Below, one piece after another: positions 25,217 through 33,810 of a DNA stretch of 64,000 nt. The position numbers and the translations under genes were made by a program. Within the stretch, counting starts at the first letter, position 1. Each line of letters starts with the position of its first letter. The notes beneath the pieces were generated by a model. That model did not search any database and was not told where the DNA came from. It saw only the letters and a program-made list of their open reading frames with translations. The DNA comes from Deinococcota bacterium (GTDB lineage Bacteria; Deinococcota; Deinococci; Deinococcales; Trueperaceae): the NCBI GenBank assembly GCA_963170125.1, contig CAUJFI010000110.1:1-64000 (forward strand), given 5' to 3'.

Positions 25217-26290
25217 CTACTCAGCTGCTTCCTGGACCTCCGGCACCGCGGCCCCGGTCTGCACCACGACCTCGGCGAGCATGAGCCACCCGGTACGCTG
25301 GCGGATCTGGAGCTTGACGTAGCGGCCGCCGACCGGCTCCTGCAGGTCCTCCCAATAGACGGAGTTGATGAGCTCGTTCATGGCGGGGGAGGGGGCGGTC
25401 TTGGCGGCGAGGCCGACGACCGTGAAGTTCTCGCCGTCGTCCGAGACGGACACGAGGATGCTGTACGGCAGGTTGACGGCCGAGGCGAACGAGCGCATGA
25501 ACAGGCCGGCGACGCGGGTGATGCCGTCGACGTGCTCGCCGAGGTCGACCACGACGACCGGGTTGAAGGTGGCGTCGGCGATGCCGACCATGTCGGCCCA
25601 CGAGTAGGCGTACGCGCCGTCGGTCAGCTTGGCGCCGTCAGGGTCCGGGTACGCCTCGGAGGCCGCCGGCTGGAGTGAGTAGGTCTTGCCTAGCGCCACG
25701 TTCACGGCCTCGGCGCTGGCGGGCGTGTTCCCCGAGGCAGCGGGCAGGCGGTCGGCCGGGACGGCGCCGTTGCCCACCTGGAGCTCGGCGACCATCGTCC
25801 AGCCGCCGCCGGGCAGGAGCTCGACGCGCACGTACTGCCCGTAACCCGCCCACGCCTCGTCCGCCCAGACGAGCGTGCCGATCGTGTCGTTCGCGACCTC
25901 GCCCTCCAGGGCAACGTTGGCCAGGCCGAGGTCCTCCCATAGGACGCCGTCTTCCGAGACGGAGACGATGGCGGTGGGGAGCGAGACGGCCGAGCCGTCG
26001 GAGCGCATGACCTTCAGGGCGACGTAGCTGATCGTGTCGTAGACGGCGCCGAGGTCGACGGTGAGGGCGACCGGCTCCGCGCCTTCGAAGCCGACCATGT
26101 CGGCCCACGCGAAGGCGTAGGCGCCGTCCGTGAGCTTGAGCCCGTCGCCGTCCGGGTACGCCTCGGCGGCCGGGCGGCTGGACGTGACGAGCTTGCCGGC
26201 GGCGATGTCGAAGTCCGCCGACTGCGCGAAGGCGAACGTCCCGGCGAGCGTGAGCGCCGCGATTAGGAGCTTGATCGACTGGGGTTGCAT
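25217..26290 (-). CDS. Secreted protein with two tandem discoidin-like carbohydrate-binding modules
   Basis: 357 residues: signal peptide to AFAQ, then two repeats of about 150 residues. Each begins with GK-x-Y/V..AYPD-x-DG-x-KLTDGAYAF/YxWADMVG, continues with a VDLG..D.I..V strand, MRS..SAV.LP and SVS.DG, and ends with a YV+ strand (VGNGAV / VQTGAAV). This layout is typical of F5/8 type C domains that bind sugars. It is the first gene of the amino-sugar operon and likely presents substrate at the cell surface. The start at 26290 is set by AGGAGG six bases upstream; the longer frame to 26365 lacks a signal sequence at its N-terminus. Confidence 0.7.
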   Translation of the reverse strand: MQPQSIKLLIAALTLAGTFAFAQSADFDIAAGKLVTSSRPAAEAYPDGDGLKLTDGAYAFAWADMVGFEGAEPVALTVDLGAVYDTISYVALKVMRSDGSAVSLPTAIVSVSEDGVLWEDLGLANVALEGEVANDTIGTLVWADEAWAGYGQYVRVELLPGGGWTMVAELQVGNGAVPADRLPAASGNTPASAEAVNVALGKTYSLQPAASEAYPDPDGAKLTDGAYAYSWADMVGIADATFNPVVVVDLGEHVDGITRVAGLFMRSFASAVNLPYSILVSVSDDGENFTVVGLAAKTAPSPAMNELINSVYWEDLQEPVGGRYVKLQIRQRTGWLMLAEVVVQTGAAVPEVQEAAE

Positions 26291-26350
26291 GCGGTCCTCC
26301 TGGTGGGTGTCGACCGACCGGCCTGCCGAGGTCGGTCGCCGCACCCCAGA

Positions 26351-26388
26351 TTGAGCGAGGCTCAAAAACCATGAACTTGAGATTGAGC
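26351..26388. promoter_or_regulatory. Candidate RpiR operator: TTGAGC inverted and direct repeats
   Basis: TTGAGC-GAG-GCTCAA (26351-26365) is a perfect inverted repeat with a three-base centre. Two further TTGAG(C) half-sites follow at 26377-26381 and 26383-26388. They lie in the 184-base divergent region between the discoidin operon and the RpiR gene, the natural place for the regulator to bind both promoters. Binding is inference. Confidence 0.5.
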
Positions 26389-26474
26389 CACACTCGTTAT
26401 GGCATGCTAGGCGTGGAGGGTAGCTCTGTCAAGGGTCGGACCTCCCGCCCAGGGCTGCACGTATCGACTGCCTC

Positions 26475-27299
26475 ATGCCGCGTCTGTTGACCAAGCTCCG
26501 CGCCTCGCTACCCGATCTCAGCCCTGTGCTGCGGCGCGTGGCCGATTACGTGCTCGAACACCCGGACGCCGTCATCTACCACAGCGTCACCGAGCTCGCC
26601 GAGGCGGCGCGCAGCAGCGAGGGCAGCATCATCCGCTTCTGCCAGGACCTCGGCTTCTCCGGGTTCCAAGAGTTCAAGCTGACGCTGGCAGTCGAGTCTG
26701 GCACGCCGAGCCGCTCCCTCGAGCCCAACGGCGAGACGAGCCTCATGACCAAGCTCGCGCACCACGCCGCCGGCACGCTCGCCGAGACCGCGACGCTCTT
26801 CGAGCAAGACGTCTTCGAGACCGTGGCCCAGCGCCTGGCCGCCGCGACGCGTATCGACGTCTACGGCGTCGGCGCCTCGGGAGTCGTGGCGCAGTACTTC
26901 GCTTACAAGCTCCTGCGCTTCGGGTTGACGGCCCAGGCGTACACGGACCTGCACCTGGGCTCCATGAGCGCTTCCAACCTCTCGCCGACGTCCGTCGCCA
27001 TCGGCGTCTCCAGCTCGGGCTCCACCATCGACACGCTCCAGGCCGTCAAGGTCGCCAAGGCGGCGGGCGCCTTCACCGTCGCCGTCACGAACAGGCTCAA
27101 GAGCCCCCTCGCCAAGGTGGCCGACCGCAGCCTGTTCGCCTCGCCGCCCGAGTCGCCCCTCACGGGCGGTGACGTCTTCGCCAAGATCGGCCAGCTCCTC
27201 GTGCTCGAGGGGCTCGTGCGGCTCATGGCGGAAGCGGACGACGAGTTCAAGGAGGGCGTGCGGCGCACGGCCCAGGTCGTCGCGGACAGGAGCATGTGA
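26475..27299 (+). CDS. MurR/RpiR-family transcriptional regulator
   Basis: 274 residues. N-terminal HTH (residues 1-80) with SVTELAEAARSSEGSIIRFCQDLGFSGFQEFKL, then an SIS sugar-phosphate-binding domain (about 115-250) with RIDVYGVGASGVVAQYFAYKLLRFG, GVSSSGSTIDTLQAVKVAKAAGAFTVAVTN. Such regulators sense phosphosugars; here ManNAc-6-P or GlcNAc-6-P are reasonable ligands given NanE and the ROK kinase. It is divergent from the transport operon and three bases upstream of the kinase gene, so it probably controls both arms. Confidence 0.9.
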   Translation: MPRLLTKLRASLPDLSPVLRRVADYVLEHPDAVIYHSVTELAEAARSSEGSIIRFCQDLGFSGFQEFKLTLAVESGTPSRSLEPNGETSLMTKLAHHAAGTLAETATLFEQDVFETVAQRLAAATRIDVYGVGASGVVAQYFAYKLLRFGLTAQAYTDLHLGSMSASNLSPTSVAIGVSSSGSTIDTLQAVKVAKAAGAFTVAVTNRLKSPLAKVADRSLFASPPESPLTGGDVFAKIGQLLVLEGLVRLMAEADDEFKEGVRRTAQVVADRSM

Positions 27300-27302
27300 A
27301 CG

Positions 27303-28175
27303 GTGACACGAGTTCCTGTGCTCGCCATGGACGTGGGTGGCACGAAGCTGGCCGTCGCGCTCGTGCGTGGGGCGGACGTCATCGATCAGGAGCTGGCGAC
27401 CACCCCCGCCAACGACGGTCCCGAGGCGGTCGTCGCTGCGCTCGGGGTCGCCGCGACCAGCCTCCTCGCGCGCGCCGCAGAGGCCCCGGTGGCCCTGGGC
27501 GTGGCTTGCGCGGGCTTGGTCCGCGCCGGCAAGGTGCGGGCCGTCAGCCGCGACCTACTGCCTGGTTGGGACGACTTCCCGCTCGTGGAGCGGTTGGAGC
27601 GCGCCCTCGCCTTGCCCGCCCTTGGCTTGCCCGTCGTGGCCCTGAACGACGCGCAGGCCGCGGCCTACGGTGAAGCCCTGCACGGCGCCGGGCGCGGGCG
27701 CGGCTCGTCCTTCTTCGTCACGGTCTCCACCGGAGTCGGGGGCGGCTTCGTCGTCGGCGACCAGCTCTGGCAGGGGGCGACTGGCCTCGCCGGCCACCTG
27801 GGCCACGTGGGTGGCGGCGTGCTCGAGCGGATGACGTCTGGCACCGCGCTGGAGCGCAGGGCGGCCGAGTTCGGCCACGCCGCCACCGCCCGTGAGATCG
27901 TGGCCGCCGCCGAGGAGCGGCAGCCGTGGGCCCGCGGCCTCCTGGACGGCGCGGCGGCCGCCCTCGCGGCGGCGTTGGTGGACGTGAAGTACGTCGTCGA
28001 CCCCGAGGTGATCGTCCTGGGTGGCGGCGTCGGACTGAACCCCACGTTTCGCGCGGCGCTCGAGGTCGCCTTCCTCAGCGTCGACGAGGCGCTGCGGACC
28101 CCGGTTGTGGCGGCAGAGCTCGGCGCGGCGGCCGGGCTCGTCGGTGTCGCCGCGTGGGCCACGAAGGGCCGGTAA
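27303..28175 (+). CDS. ROK-family sugar kinase (probable N-acylmannosamine kinase)
   Basis: 290 residues from GTG 27303. ROK motifs: phosphate loop MDVGGTKLAVAL, catalytic Asp in NDAQAAAYGE, TVSTGVGGGFVVGDQLWQGATGLAGHLGHV, and VIVLGGGVGLNP. The usual ROK zinc site (CxCGxxGCxE after the second His) is missing; the stretch reads VGGGVLERMTSG with no cysteines, as in some zinc-free ROK kinases. Next to NanE the most likely substrate is ManNAc, giving ManNAc-6-P, but glucose or GlcNAc kinase activity cannot be excluded. Three bases after the RpiR stop. Confidence 0.85.
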   Translation: MTRVPVLAMDVGGTKLAVALVRGADVIDQELATTPANDGPEAVVAALGVAATSLLARAAEAPVALGVACAGLVRAGKVRAVSRDLLPGWDDFPLVERLERALALPALGLPVVALNDAQAAAYGEALHGAGRGRGSSFFVTVSTGVGGGFVVGDQLWQGATGLAGHLGHVGGGVLERMTSGTALERRAAEFGHAATAREIVAAAEERQPWARGLLDGAAAALAAALVDVKYVVDPEVIVLGGGVGLNPTFRAALEVAFLSVDEALRTPVVAAELGAAAGLVGVAAWATKGR

Positions 28176-28216
28176 GCCCATGCCGGCATCCTGGGTACGG
28201 TTGGCATGCTCGGCTG

Positions 28217-29608
28217 CTAGGGAACCCGCGCCAGCCTGCCCAAGGTCATGTCCACCCCGGCGGCGCAGCCCCTGACCGTCGGGTCGGCGGCCGACGGCGT
28301 CCAGCCCGCGCTGATGTCCTCGGCGCGGTAAGCGACGAGCGCCTCGCCCGAGGGGGTGACGGCCACGGCCGGCTGCCTGAAGAACCAGTAGCCCACGTTG
28401 CAGCCGCGGTAGAGGAAGATGTCGTCCGCCGGGAGGTCCTCGCCCGTCTCCACGGTGTCCGCGCCCCAGTCGTCCGACCTGGAGCGGCCGACGCAGTCGT
28501 TATCGCACGTGCCGAGGTAGATGTTGGAGCCGTGCGTGTACACGAGCCTGGGGTGCTCGGCGGCCGTGAGGACGAGCTGGAGACCGTCTCCCAGCCGCAG
28601 CGCCACCTCACCCGAGCTGAGGGCGATGGCCGTCCACGCCTCGCCCTCGGCGGCCGTGCAGCCCGCGTCGCACTCGAAGTACGCGAGGAAGCGCTCGCCG
28701 TCGTTCTGGCCCAGGAACGCGAGGCGCGCCCCGCCTGCGGCCGTGACCGCCAGGCTGACGGACGGCTGGATCTCCTCGACGTAGCGGTCGAAGAACGCGT
28801 GGCCGAGGCCGATGCCCGGCCAGTTGTCGACCTCCTCGGAGCCGCAGTCGACCTCGCACCTCAGGTAGGCGACGAGGTCGGCGCCCTCGACCGGGATGAC
28901 CGCAGCGACGTGCGCCACACCGCTCGGGTCGTAGACGAACGTGGGCTCGAGCCAGCTCTGCTCGCTTATCAGCCCGCGTCTCCAACTGGCCGGGTCGAGG
29001 CAGTTCCCGTCGCAGGAGAAGAACAGCGTGCCAGGGTCGGGGGCGAAGAGCCCAAGGTAGGTCTGCTCCGCGTGCATGAGGAAGCGCGGACGGCCGTCGG
29101 GGTCGAGCGCGAAGGCCTCGCCCGTCAGCTCCCAATCGCCGTCATGCGTGTAGACGTTGGCGAGCGACCAGGCGCGGTCGTCGCGGCAGTCGCCACCGCA
29201 TTCGGCGTAGAAGACGGAGTCGTGCGTGGCGAGCAGGAGCCGCGGCCTGCCGGCGCCGTCGAGCGCTACGAGGGCGTTGCCGACGGCGCCGGCCTCGCCC
29301 GTCTCGAACACGACGGTCCACATCTCCTCGGCGCTGCCGCAGCCGGGCGGGCAGTAGGCGTACACGGCGCCGGCGGCCGCAACGAGGGGGTAGACGAGGT
29401 GGAGGCCGCCGTCGGCGTCGGTACGCACGCGCGGGTCTCCGGTGTTGTAGACCTCCTCGCCGGTCGGCAGGAAGAACGGTTGCGCGAGGGCCCAGGCGGC
29501 GAGGCCTAGCATCAGGCAGACGAGCGCCAGGCGTGAGGCGCGGAGGGTGGGGCGGGGGCGTCTCGGGGCGCTACGTGGCGCTGCAAGGGAGGCTCTATTG
29601 GCTCGCAT
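28217..29608 (-). CDS. Secreted repeat protein with six C-x3-C motifs, probable beta-propeller
   Basis: 463 residues after choosing the ATG at 29608, which places a signal peptide (ALVCLMLGLAAWALAQ) at the N-terminus; the frame upstream is non-homologous. Six Cys pairs spaced C-x3-C occur at about residues 86/90, 137/141, 199/203, 251/255, 313/317 and 368/372, each after an aromatic strand (for example YAYCPPGC, FYAECGGDC, FFSCDGNC). Repeats such as DGAGRPRLLL, DPDGRPRFLM and DPSGVAHVAAV give a period of 50-60 residues, consistent with a six-bladed propeller. CATAAT lies nine bases upstream. I do not recognise a named family; the role is unknown. Confidence 0.6.
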   Translation of the reverse strand: MRANRASLAAPRSAPRRPRPTLRASRLALVCLMLGLAAWALAQPFFLPTGEEVYNTGDPRVRTDADGGLHLVYPLVAAAGAVYAYCPPGCGSAEEMWTVVFETGEAGAVGNALVALDGAGRPRLLLATHDSVFYAECGGDCRDDRAWSLANVYTHDGDWELTGEAFALDPDGRPRFLMHAEQTYLGLFAPDPGTLFFSCDGNCLDPASWRRGLISEQSWLEPTFVYDPSGVAHVAAVIPVEGADLVAYLRCEVDCGSEEVDNWPGIGLGHAFFDRYVEEIQPSVSLAVTAAGGARLAFLGQNDGERFLAYFECDAGCTAAEGEAWTAIALSSGEVALRLGDGLQLVLTAAEHPRLVYTHGSNIYLGTCDNDCVGRSRSDDWGADTVETGEDLPADDIFLYRGCNVGYWFFRQPAVAVTPSGEALVAYRAEDISAGWTPSAADPTVRGCAAGVDMTLGRLARVP

Positions 29609-29732
29609 AGCTGGACCATTATGCCGTGACGGGGGCGGCCACGGAACCTGCGTGCGGGGGGCCGGGGAACGTGCGTGCCCAGGCCAGACGAGCACCAACG
29701 ATTCGGGGAACGCGCGTTCCGGGGCCAGACAC

Positions 29733-30305
29733 TCAGCCGAGGAACCGCCGCGCCTCGTCGGGGGTGGGCAGCCGACAGGAGTCCTTGCGGCCAAACCACC
29801 GGTAACGGCGCTTCGCGACGAAGTCGTATACGGCGTCGCGCAGCCCAACCGGCAGGACGACGTACACGCTCAGCACGGGCCAGAGCCCGTTCAGGTGCTT
29901 GAGGAGCCGTAGACCTGCGGTGGAGCGGTCGTAGATGCGGCCGCCCTCGATCAGGAAGACGGTCGGCGGGTCGTCGTTCGCGCGCTCCGGCAGCGAGCCG
30001 TGCGGGAGCTGCGCCGCGTAGCGGGCGAGCAGCGCCATGCCCACGTCCGACTGCAGCGCGGCGAAGCGCACCTTGCCCTGTGGGTCGCGGTCGATCACGA
30101 AGCGGACGGCCGCGTTGCAGAGGTTGCAGACGCCGTCGAAGAGGAGGACGGGGCCAGCCTCGGAAGGGGCCGTTGCCTGCGCGTCGACCCCAGGGGCCGC
30201 CTTGGCATCGACCACGGAGCGCGCGGCCTGCGCGTCGGCCCCGGTGGTCGCCGCCTCACGACCGGCTGCCGCTTGGCTCGAAAGCTCGTCCGCAGGCGCC
30301 GTCAC
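29733..30305 (-). CDS. DCC-family (DUF393) thiol-disulfide oxidoreductase-like protein
   Basis: 190 residues. After an Ala-rich N-terminal extension of about 50 residues comes LLFDGVCNLCNAAVRFVIDRDP, the D-G-x-C-x-x-C-N signature of the family, then FAALQSDVG and a C-terminal FVAKRRYRWFGRKDSCRLP. DCC proteins have a thioredoxin-like fold and are thought to act as small redox proteins. Start GTG at 30305, divergent from the DinB-like gene; CAGACT lies six bases upstream. The extension is unusual and may not all be translated if a later start is used. Confidence 0.85.
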   Translation of the reverse strand: MTAPADELSSQAAAGREAATTGADAQAARSVVDAKAAPGVDAQATAPSEAGPVLLFDGVCNLCNAAVRFVIDRDPQGKVRFAALQSDVGMALLARYAAQLPHGSLPERANDDPPTVFLIEGGRIYDRSTAGLRLLKHLNGLWPVLSVYVVLPVGLRDAVYDFVAKRRYRWFGRKDSCRLPTPDEARRFLG

Positions 30306-30377
30306 GCTTCAAGTCTGCCACGCCCCTGTCGTGCGGTGCGTTCCGGTGCAGCGCGGCGGCGAGTACACTCCCGGCGT

Positions 30378-30845
30378 ATGAGCCTCATGCAGCGGTTGAT
30401 CGGGGCGGCCTTGCGGCCCCGCGTGAAGAGAAAGGCCCAGGGCAAGACGTTCGAGCAGCTAGCCGACCAGCTCGTCGCCTCGCGTGACTTCCTGATGCCG
30501 CGGGTTCTGGCGGCCAAGGACACGCCCGGCAACAGGGAGGTTATCAACCACTGGCTGGGCATCGAGCGTTGGAGCCTTGGCAACGCGCAGAGCTGGGAGG
30601 ACCCGCCCGCCCCACGCTCGTATCGCACCTCCAGGCTGCCGGAGGGCGCGACGCTCGCCGAGCTGCAGAGCGGCTTCGCCAGCGCGCGCGAGGCGAGCAT
30701 CGCGGCGGCGCGGGAGTTCGCGCGCAGCGGCGTGAACCCAGAAGCCGTCGTGACTCACAACGACCTCGGGCCGCTCACCTTGCTCGAATGGTTCCAGTAC
30801 ATCGACGATCACTCGCGGCGCGAGGTCATCCGGTTACGGCGATAG
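30378..30845 (+). CDS. DinB-like four-helix-bundle protein
   Basis: 155 residues, helical, with PGNREVINHWLGIERWSLGNAQSW in the second helix region and TLLEWFQYIDDHSRREVIRL at the C-terminus. The H..E/W..H pattern resembles DinB/YfiT-type metal-binding bundles, often linked to thiol or oxidative stress, but the metal triad cannot be fixed by eye. TACACT lies eight bases before the ATG. Convergent with the nitrilase gene (24-base gap). Confidence 0.5.
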   Translation: MSLMQRLIGAALRPRVKRKAQGKTFEQLADQLVASRDFLMPRVLAAKDTPGNREVINHWLGIERWSLGNAQSWEDPPAPRSYRTSRLPEGATLAELQSGFASAREASIAAAREFARSGVNPEAVVTHNDLGPLTLLEWFQYIDDHSRREVIRLRR

Positions 30846-30869
30846 CGCTGCAGGCGCCTGTGCCCAGCG

Positions 30870-31763
30870 TCAGCGCCCCGTCAGCTTGAGGTCGCCGAGG
30901 CCCTTGAACACCTCCCCCCGCTCGAAGCCTTCCTGGTACGGCGGAAAGCGCATGCCGTAATCGCGGAGCTGCTTCCACGTCTGGGCGATGCCCAAGGTGC
31001 CCGACTCGCGGGCGCGGGCCACGTCGTCCAGGTCGATGCGCTGCACGAAGAACGTCTCGCGCTCGCCGGCCTGATGCAAGACGAGCCCCTCCGGGCCGAC
31101 GAGCAGCGAGCGTCCGCCGCCCCAGGCCCCGACCGCGTTGACGTCTAGGAAGTACACCTGGTTGGTGATGGCGTGGGCGCGGCTCAGCACCGTCTCGAGC
31201 TCGCGGTCCTGCGTGGTCGTAAGGGTGGGGTGGAGTATGACCTCTGCGCCCATCCAGGCGAGCGTCCGCACCGTTTCCGGGAACCACATGTCGTAGCAGA
31301 TGGAGAGGCCGAAGCGTCCGACGCCGGGCACGTCGAAGACGCCGTACTCGCTGCCGGCCTTCGCCTCGGCCTCGAACGGGTACCAGGGGAACAGCTTGCG
31401 GTAACGCGCGACGATCTCGCCTGCCGGCGAGATGGCGACGGCCGTGTTGTAACAGGCGTCGCCCTCCGTCTCGTAGAGCGACCCCGGCACGAGCCAGCGG
31501 CCCAGGCGTCTGGCGAGCGCGCACAACTCGTCGGTGAGCGGCCCTGGGATGGGCGCGCGACAGAGCGCGTACTCCTCGCGGCTTGGCAGGCGCCCGAACT
31601 GCGCGACCCCGGAGGCGGCCAACTCGGGGAAGACCAGCATGTCTACCCACGGGAAGGAGTGGACTATGCGCTGCGCCACCCCCGCCATCTTGGCGACGGT
31701 AGCCGGCGGGTCCCACGGTTCGACGGCCAGCTGCACGGCGGCCAACCCGAACGGCCGGCTCAT
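30870..31763 (-). CDS. Carbon-nitrogen hydrolase (nitrilase superfamily amidase)
   Basis: 297 residues with the catalytic Glu-Lys-Cys triad: VDMLVFPELAASG (Glu), RYRKLFPWYPFE (Lys) and FGLSICYDMWFPETVR (Cys). The segment LHPTLTTTQDRELE plus VYFLDVNAVG fits amidases that cleave carboxylic or carbamoyl amides. It starts 25 bases after the dipeptide-type permease gene and is probably the last gene of that operon, so it likely hydrolyses the imported compound. Substrate unknown. Confidence 0.88.
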   Translation of the reverse strand: MSRPFGLAAVQLAVEPWDPPATVAKMAGVAQRIVHSFPWVDMLVFPELAASGVAQFGRLPSREEYALCRAPIPGPLTDELCALARRLGRWLVPGSLYETEGDACYNTAVAISPAGEIVARYRKLFPWYPFEAEAKAGSEYGVFDVPGVGRFGLSICYDMWFPETVRTLAWMGAEVILHPTLTTTQDRELETVLSRAHAITNQVYFLDVNAVGAWGGGRSLLVGPEGLVLHQAGERETFFVQRIDLDDVARARESGTLGIAQTWKQLRDYGMRFPPYQEGFERGEVFKGLGDLKLTGR

Positions 31764-31788
31764 GAGGCGGCCTCGCTCGAAACAGGTC

Positions 31789-32766
31789 TCATCTGTACTC
31801 CTTGGGGTCGAAGAGGTCGCGTAGCGCGTCTCCGACGAGGTTGAAGCTCAAGACGGAAAGGAAGATGGCGAGGCCGGGGAAGGTGCTGGTCCACCAGGCC
31901 GTGCGCAGGAGCGCGCGACCGTCCTCGATCATCAGACCCCAGTCGGCCGCGGGCGGTTGGCTGCCGAGCCCGATGAAAGCGAGGCCGGTCGTGGCGAGGA
32001 TCACCGTGCCGACGTCGAGGGAGGCCTGGACGAGGATCGGAGTGATGGAGTTCGGCAAGATATGGCGCAACATGATCTTCGGCGCGCTCGCGCCGAGCGC
32101 CCTGGCCGCCTCGACGAACGCCTGGTGGCGCAGCGAGAGCGCCACCCCGCGCACGAGGCGCGTGTACCACGGCCACCACGAGACGGCCAGGGCTATGACG
32201 GCGTTGGTGAGGCTCGGGCCTTGGAGCGCGACGATGGCCATCGCGAGGAGGAGGGAGGGGAAGGCGAGGAAGAGGTCGCAGACGCGCATGATCGCCTCGT
32301 CGACCCACCCGCCCATCAGGCCGGCGATGGCGCCGAGCGGTGCCCCGATGGCCACGGCCAGGAGCACGACGATGAGCGGGGCGATCAGGGCTGGACGGGC
32401 GCCGTAGATGATGCGGCTCAGCACGTCCCTCCCGAGCCGGTCCGTGCCGAGCACGAACTCCTTCGACGGCGCCGAGACGCGGGTCGAGACCGACGAGCGC
32501 CCCGCGCCCATGGCCGGGTAGGGCGCCAGCTTGGGAGCGAACGCTGCCACCGCGATGAGCAGGGCGACGCAGCCGATGCCGAAGACCGCGAGCGGGTCGC
32601 GCTTGAGGACCGCCAGTGCGCGCTGCCACGCGCTGCGCGGCGGCGCAAGGTCGTCGTGACCGGGCGGCGCCTCGGCAGGCTCGCGACCACCCGTCTGGCC
32701 GGTCGCCAGTCCGCCGGCGAACATGCGCCAGCCGGCGCCCGTCACGCCGGAGCTGTCGCGCTTCAC
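31789..32766 (-). CDS. dppC: Peptide/nickel-type ABC transporter permease (DppC-like)
   Basis: 325 residues starting at a GTG that overlaps the DppB stop. After a Gly/Pro-rich cytoplasmic N-terminus (about 45 residues) come six helices, the EFVLGTDRLGRDVLSRIIYGAR motif of OppC/DppC proteins and EAA loop VEAARALGASAPKIMLRHILPNSITP. It forms the second half of the importer with DppB. No ATP-binding subunits (DppD/F) are encoded nearby. Confidence 0.9.
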   Translation of the reverse strand: MKRDSSGVTGAGWRMFAGGLATGQTGGREPAEAPPGHDDLAPPRSAWQRALAVLKRDPLAVFGIGCVALLIAVAAFAPKLAPYPAMGAGRSSVSTRVSAPSKEFVLGTDRLGRDVLSRIIYGARPALIAPLIVVLLAVAIGAPLGAIAGLMGGWVDEAIMRVCDLFLAFPSLLLAMAIVALQGPSLTNAVIALAVSWWPWYTRLVRGVALSLRHQAFVEAARALGASAPKIMLRHILPNSITPILVQASLDVGTVILATTGLAFIGLGSQPPAADWGLMIEDGRALLRTAWWTSTFPGLAIFLSVLSFNLVGDALRDLFDPKEYR

Positions 32767-33803
32767 GCCACCCTCACGCGCGGGTCGAGCAGCGCCTGAC
32801 TGGCGTCCACGAGGAGGTTGACCAGGACGTAGCCGGCGGCGCCGAACAGCGTCATGCCGAGGATGGCGGGGTAGTCCACGTTGAGGAACGACCTCACGGT
32901 GAACGAGCCGAGGCCGGGCCAGGCGTAGATGACCTCGACGTAGAACGTCCCGGTGAGCATGAACGCCATGGTGAGCCCTATGACGGTGAGCGTCGGTCCG
33001 ATGGCGTTGCGCAGCGCGAAGCGCCCGAGCACCCGCCTCTCGGCCACCCCGTAGGCGCGCGCCGTACGGATATAGTCCTGCGACAGCACCTCGAGCATGG
33101 CGGCGCGCGTCATGCGCGTTACGAGCCCGATCGGGTAGGCGGCCAACGTCACGGCCGGCAGCACGATGTGCGCCAGCGCGTCGCGGAACGCCGTGAGATT
33201 GCCGGTCACCAGCGTGTCGAGGAGGTTGAGCCCCGTGATGTTCGTGATGGGCGCCACGAACCGCAGGCCGGCGTCCACCCGTCCGGCGGACGGGAACCAA
33301 CCGAGGACGTGCACGAACAATAGCTGCAGGAGCAGGCCGAGCCAGAAGGCCGGCAAGGACACCCCGATCACGGAGGTGACGCGCACGACGGCCTCGCCGA
33401 GGCTCCCCCGCAACCTGGTCGAGACGACGCCCAGGGGCACGCCGATGCCGACGGCGAGGAGCATGGCCGCGAACATCAGCTCGAGCGTGGCGGCGATGCG
33501 CGAGCCGAGCTCCTGCGTGACGGGTCGCTTGGTGGCGAGCGAGTTGCCGAGGTCGCCCCTGGCGAGCCCGCGCAGGTACTGACCGTACTGCTCGACGAGC
33601 GGACGGTCGAAGCCGAACCGCTTCTGGATGTCGGCGATCTCGGCCGGTCGCGCCCGAGGCCCCAGGTACAGGGCGGCCGGATCGGACGGGATGATCCGCG
33701 TCAGGGCGAAGACGATCGTCGCCACCCCGACGAGGACGAGGATGGAGAGCGCGAGGCGGCGCGTGATGAACTTGAGTAGGTCCACGGGGTCGGGTTCAGC
33801 CAC
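32763..33803 (-). CDS. dppB: Peptide/nickel-type ABC transporter permease (DppB-like)
   Basis: 346 residues from GTG 33803. N-terminal TRRLALSILVLVGVATIVFALTRIIPSDPA, YLRGLARGDLGNSLATKRPV and EAA loop IRTARAYGVAERRVLGRFALRNAIGP are standard for OppB/DppB. It lies 63 bases downstream of the binding-protein gene, with a perfect hairpin between them, and overlaps dppC by four bases. Confidence 0.9.
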   Translation of the reverse strand: MAEPDPVDLLKFITRRLALSILVLVGVATIVFALTRIIPSDPAALYLGPRARPAEIADIQKRFGFDRPLVEQYGQYLRGLARGDLGNSLATKRPVTQELGSRIAATLELMFAAMLLAVGIGVPLGVVSTRLRGSLGEAVVRVTSVIGVSLPAFWLGLLLQLLFVHVLGWFPSAGRVDAGLRFVAPITNITGLNLLDTLVTGNLTAFRDALAHIVLPAVTLAAYPIGLVTRMTRAAMLEVLSQDYIRTARAYGVAERRVLGRFALRNAIGPTLTVIGLTMAFMLTGTFYVEVIYAWPGLGSFTVRSFLNVDYPAILGMTLFGAAGYVLVNLLVDASQALLDPRVRVA

Positions 33804-33810
33804 CAGCGTC

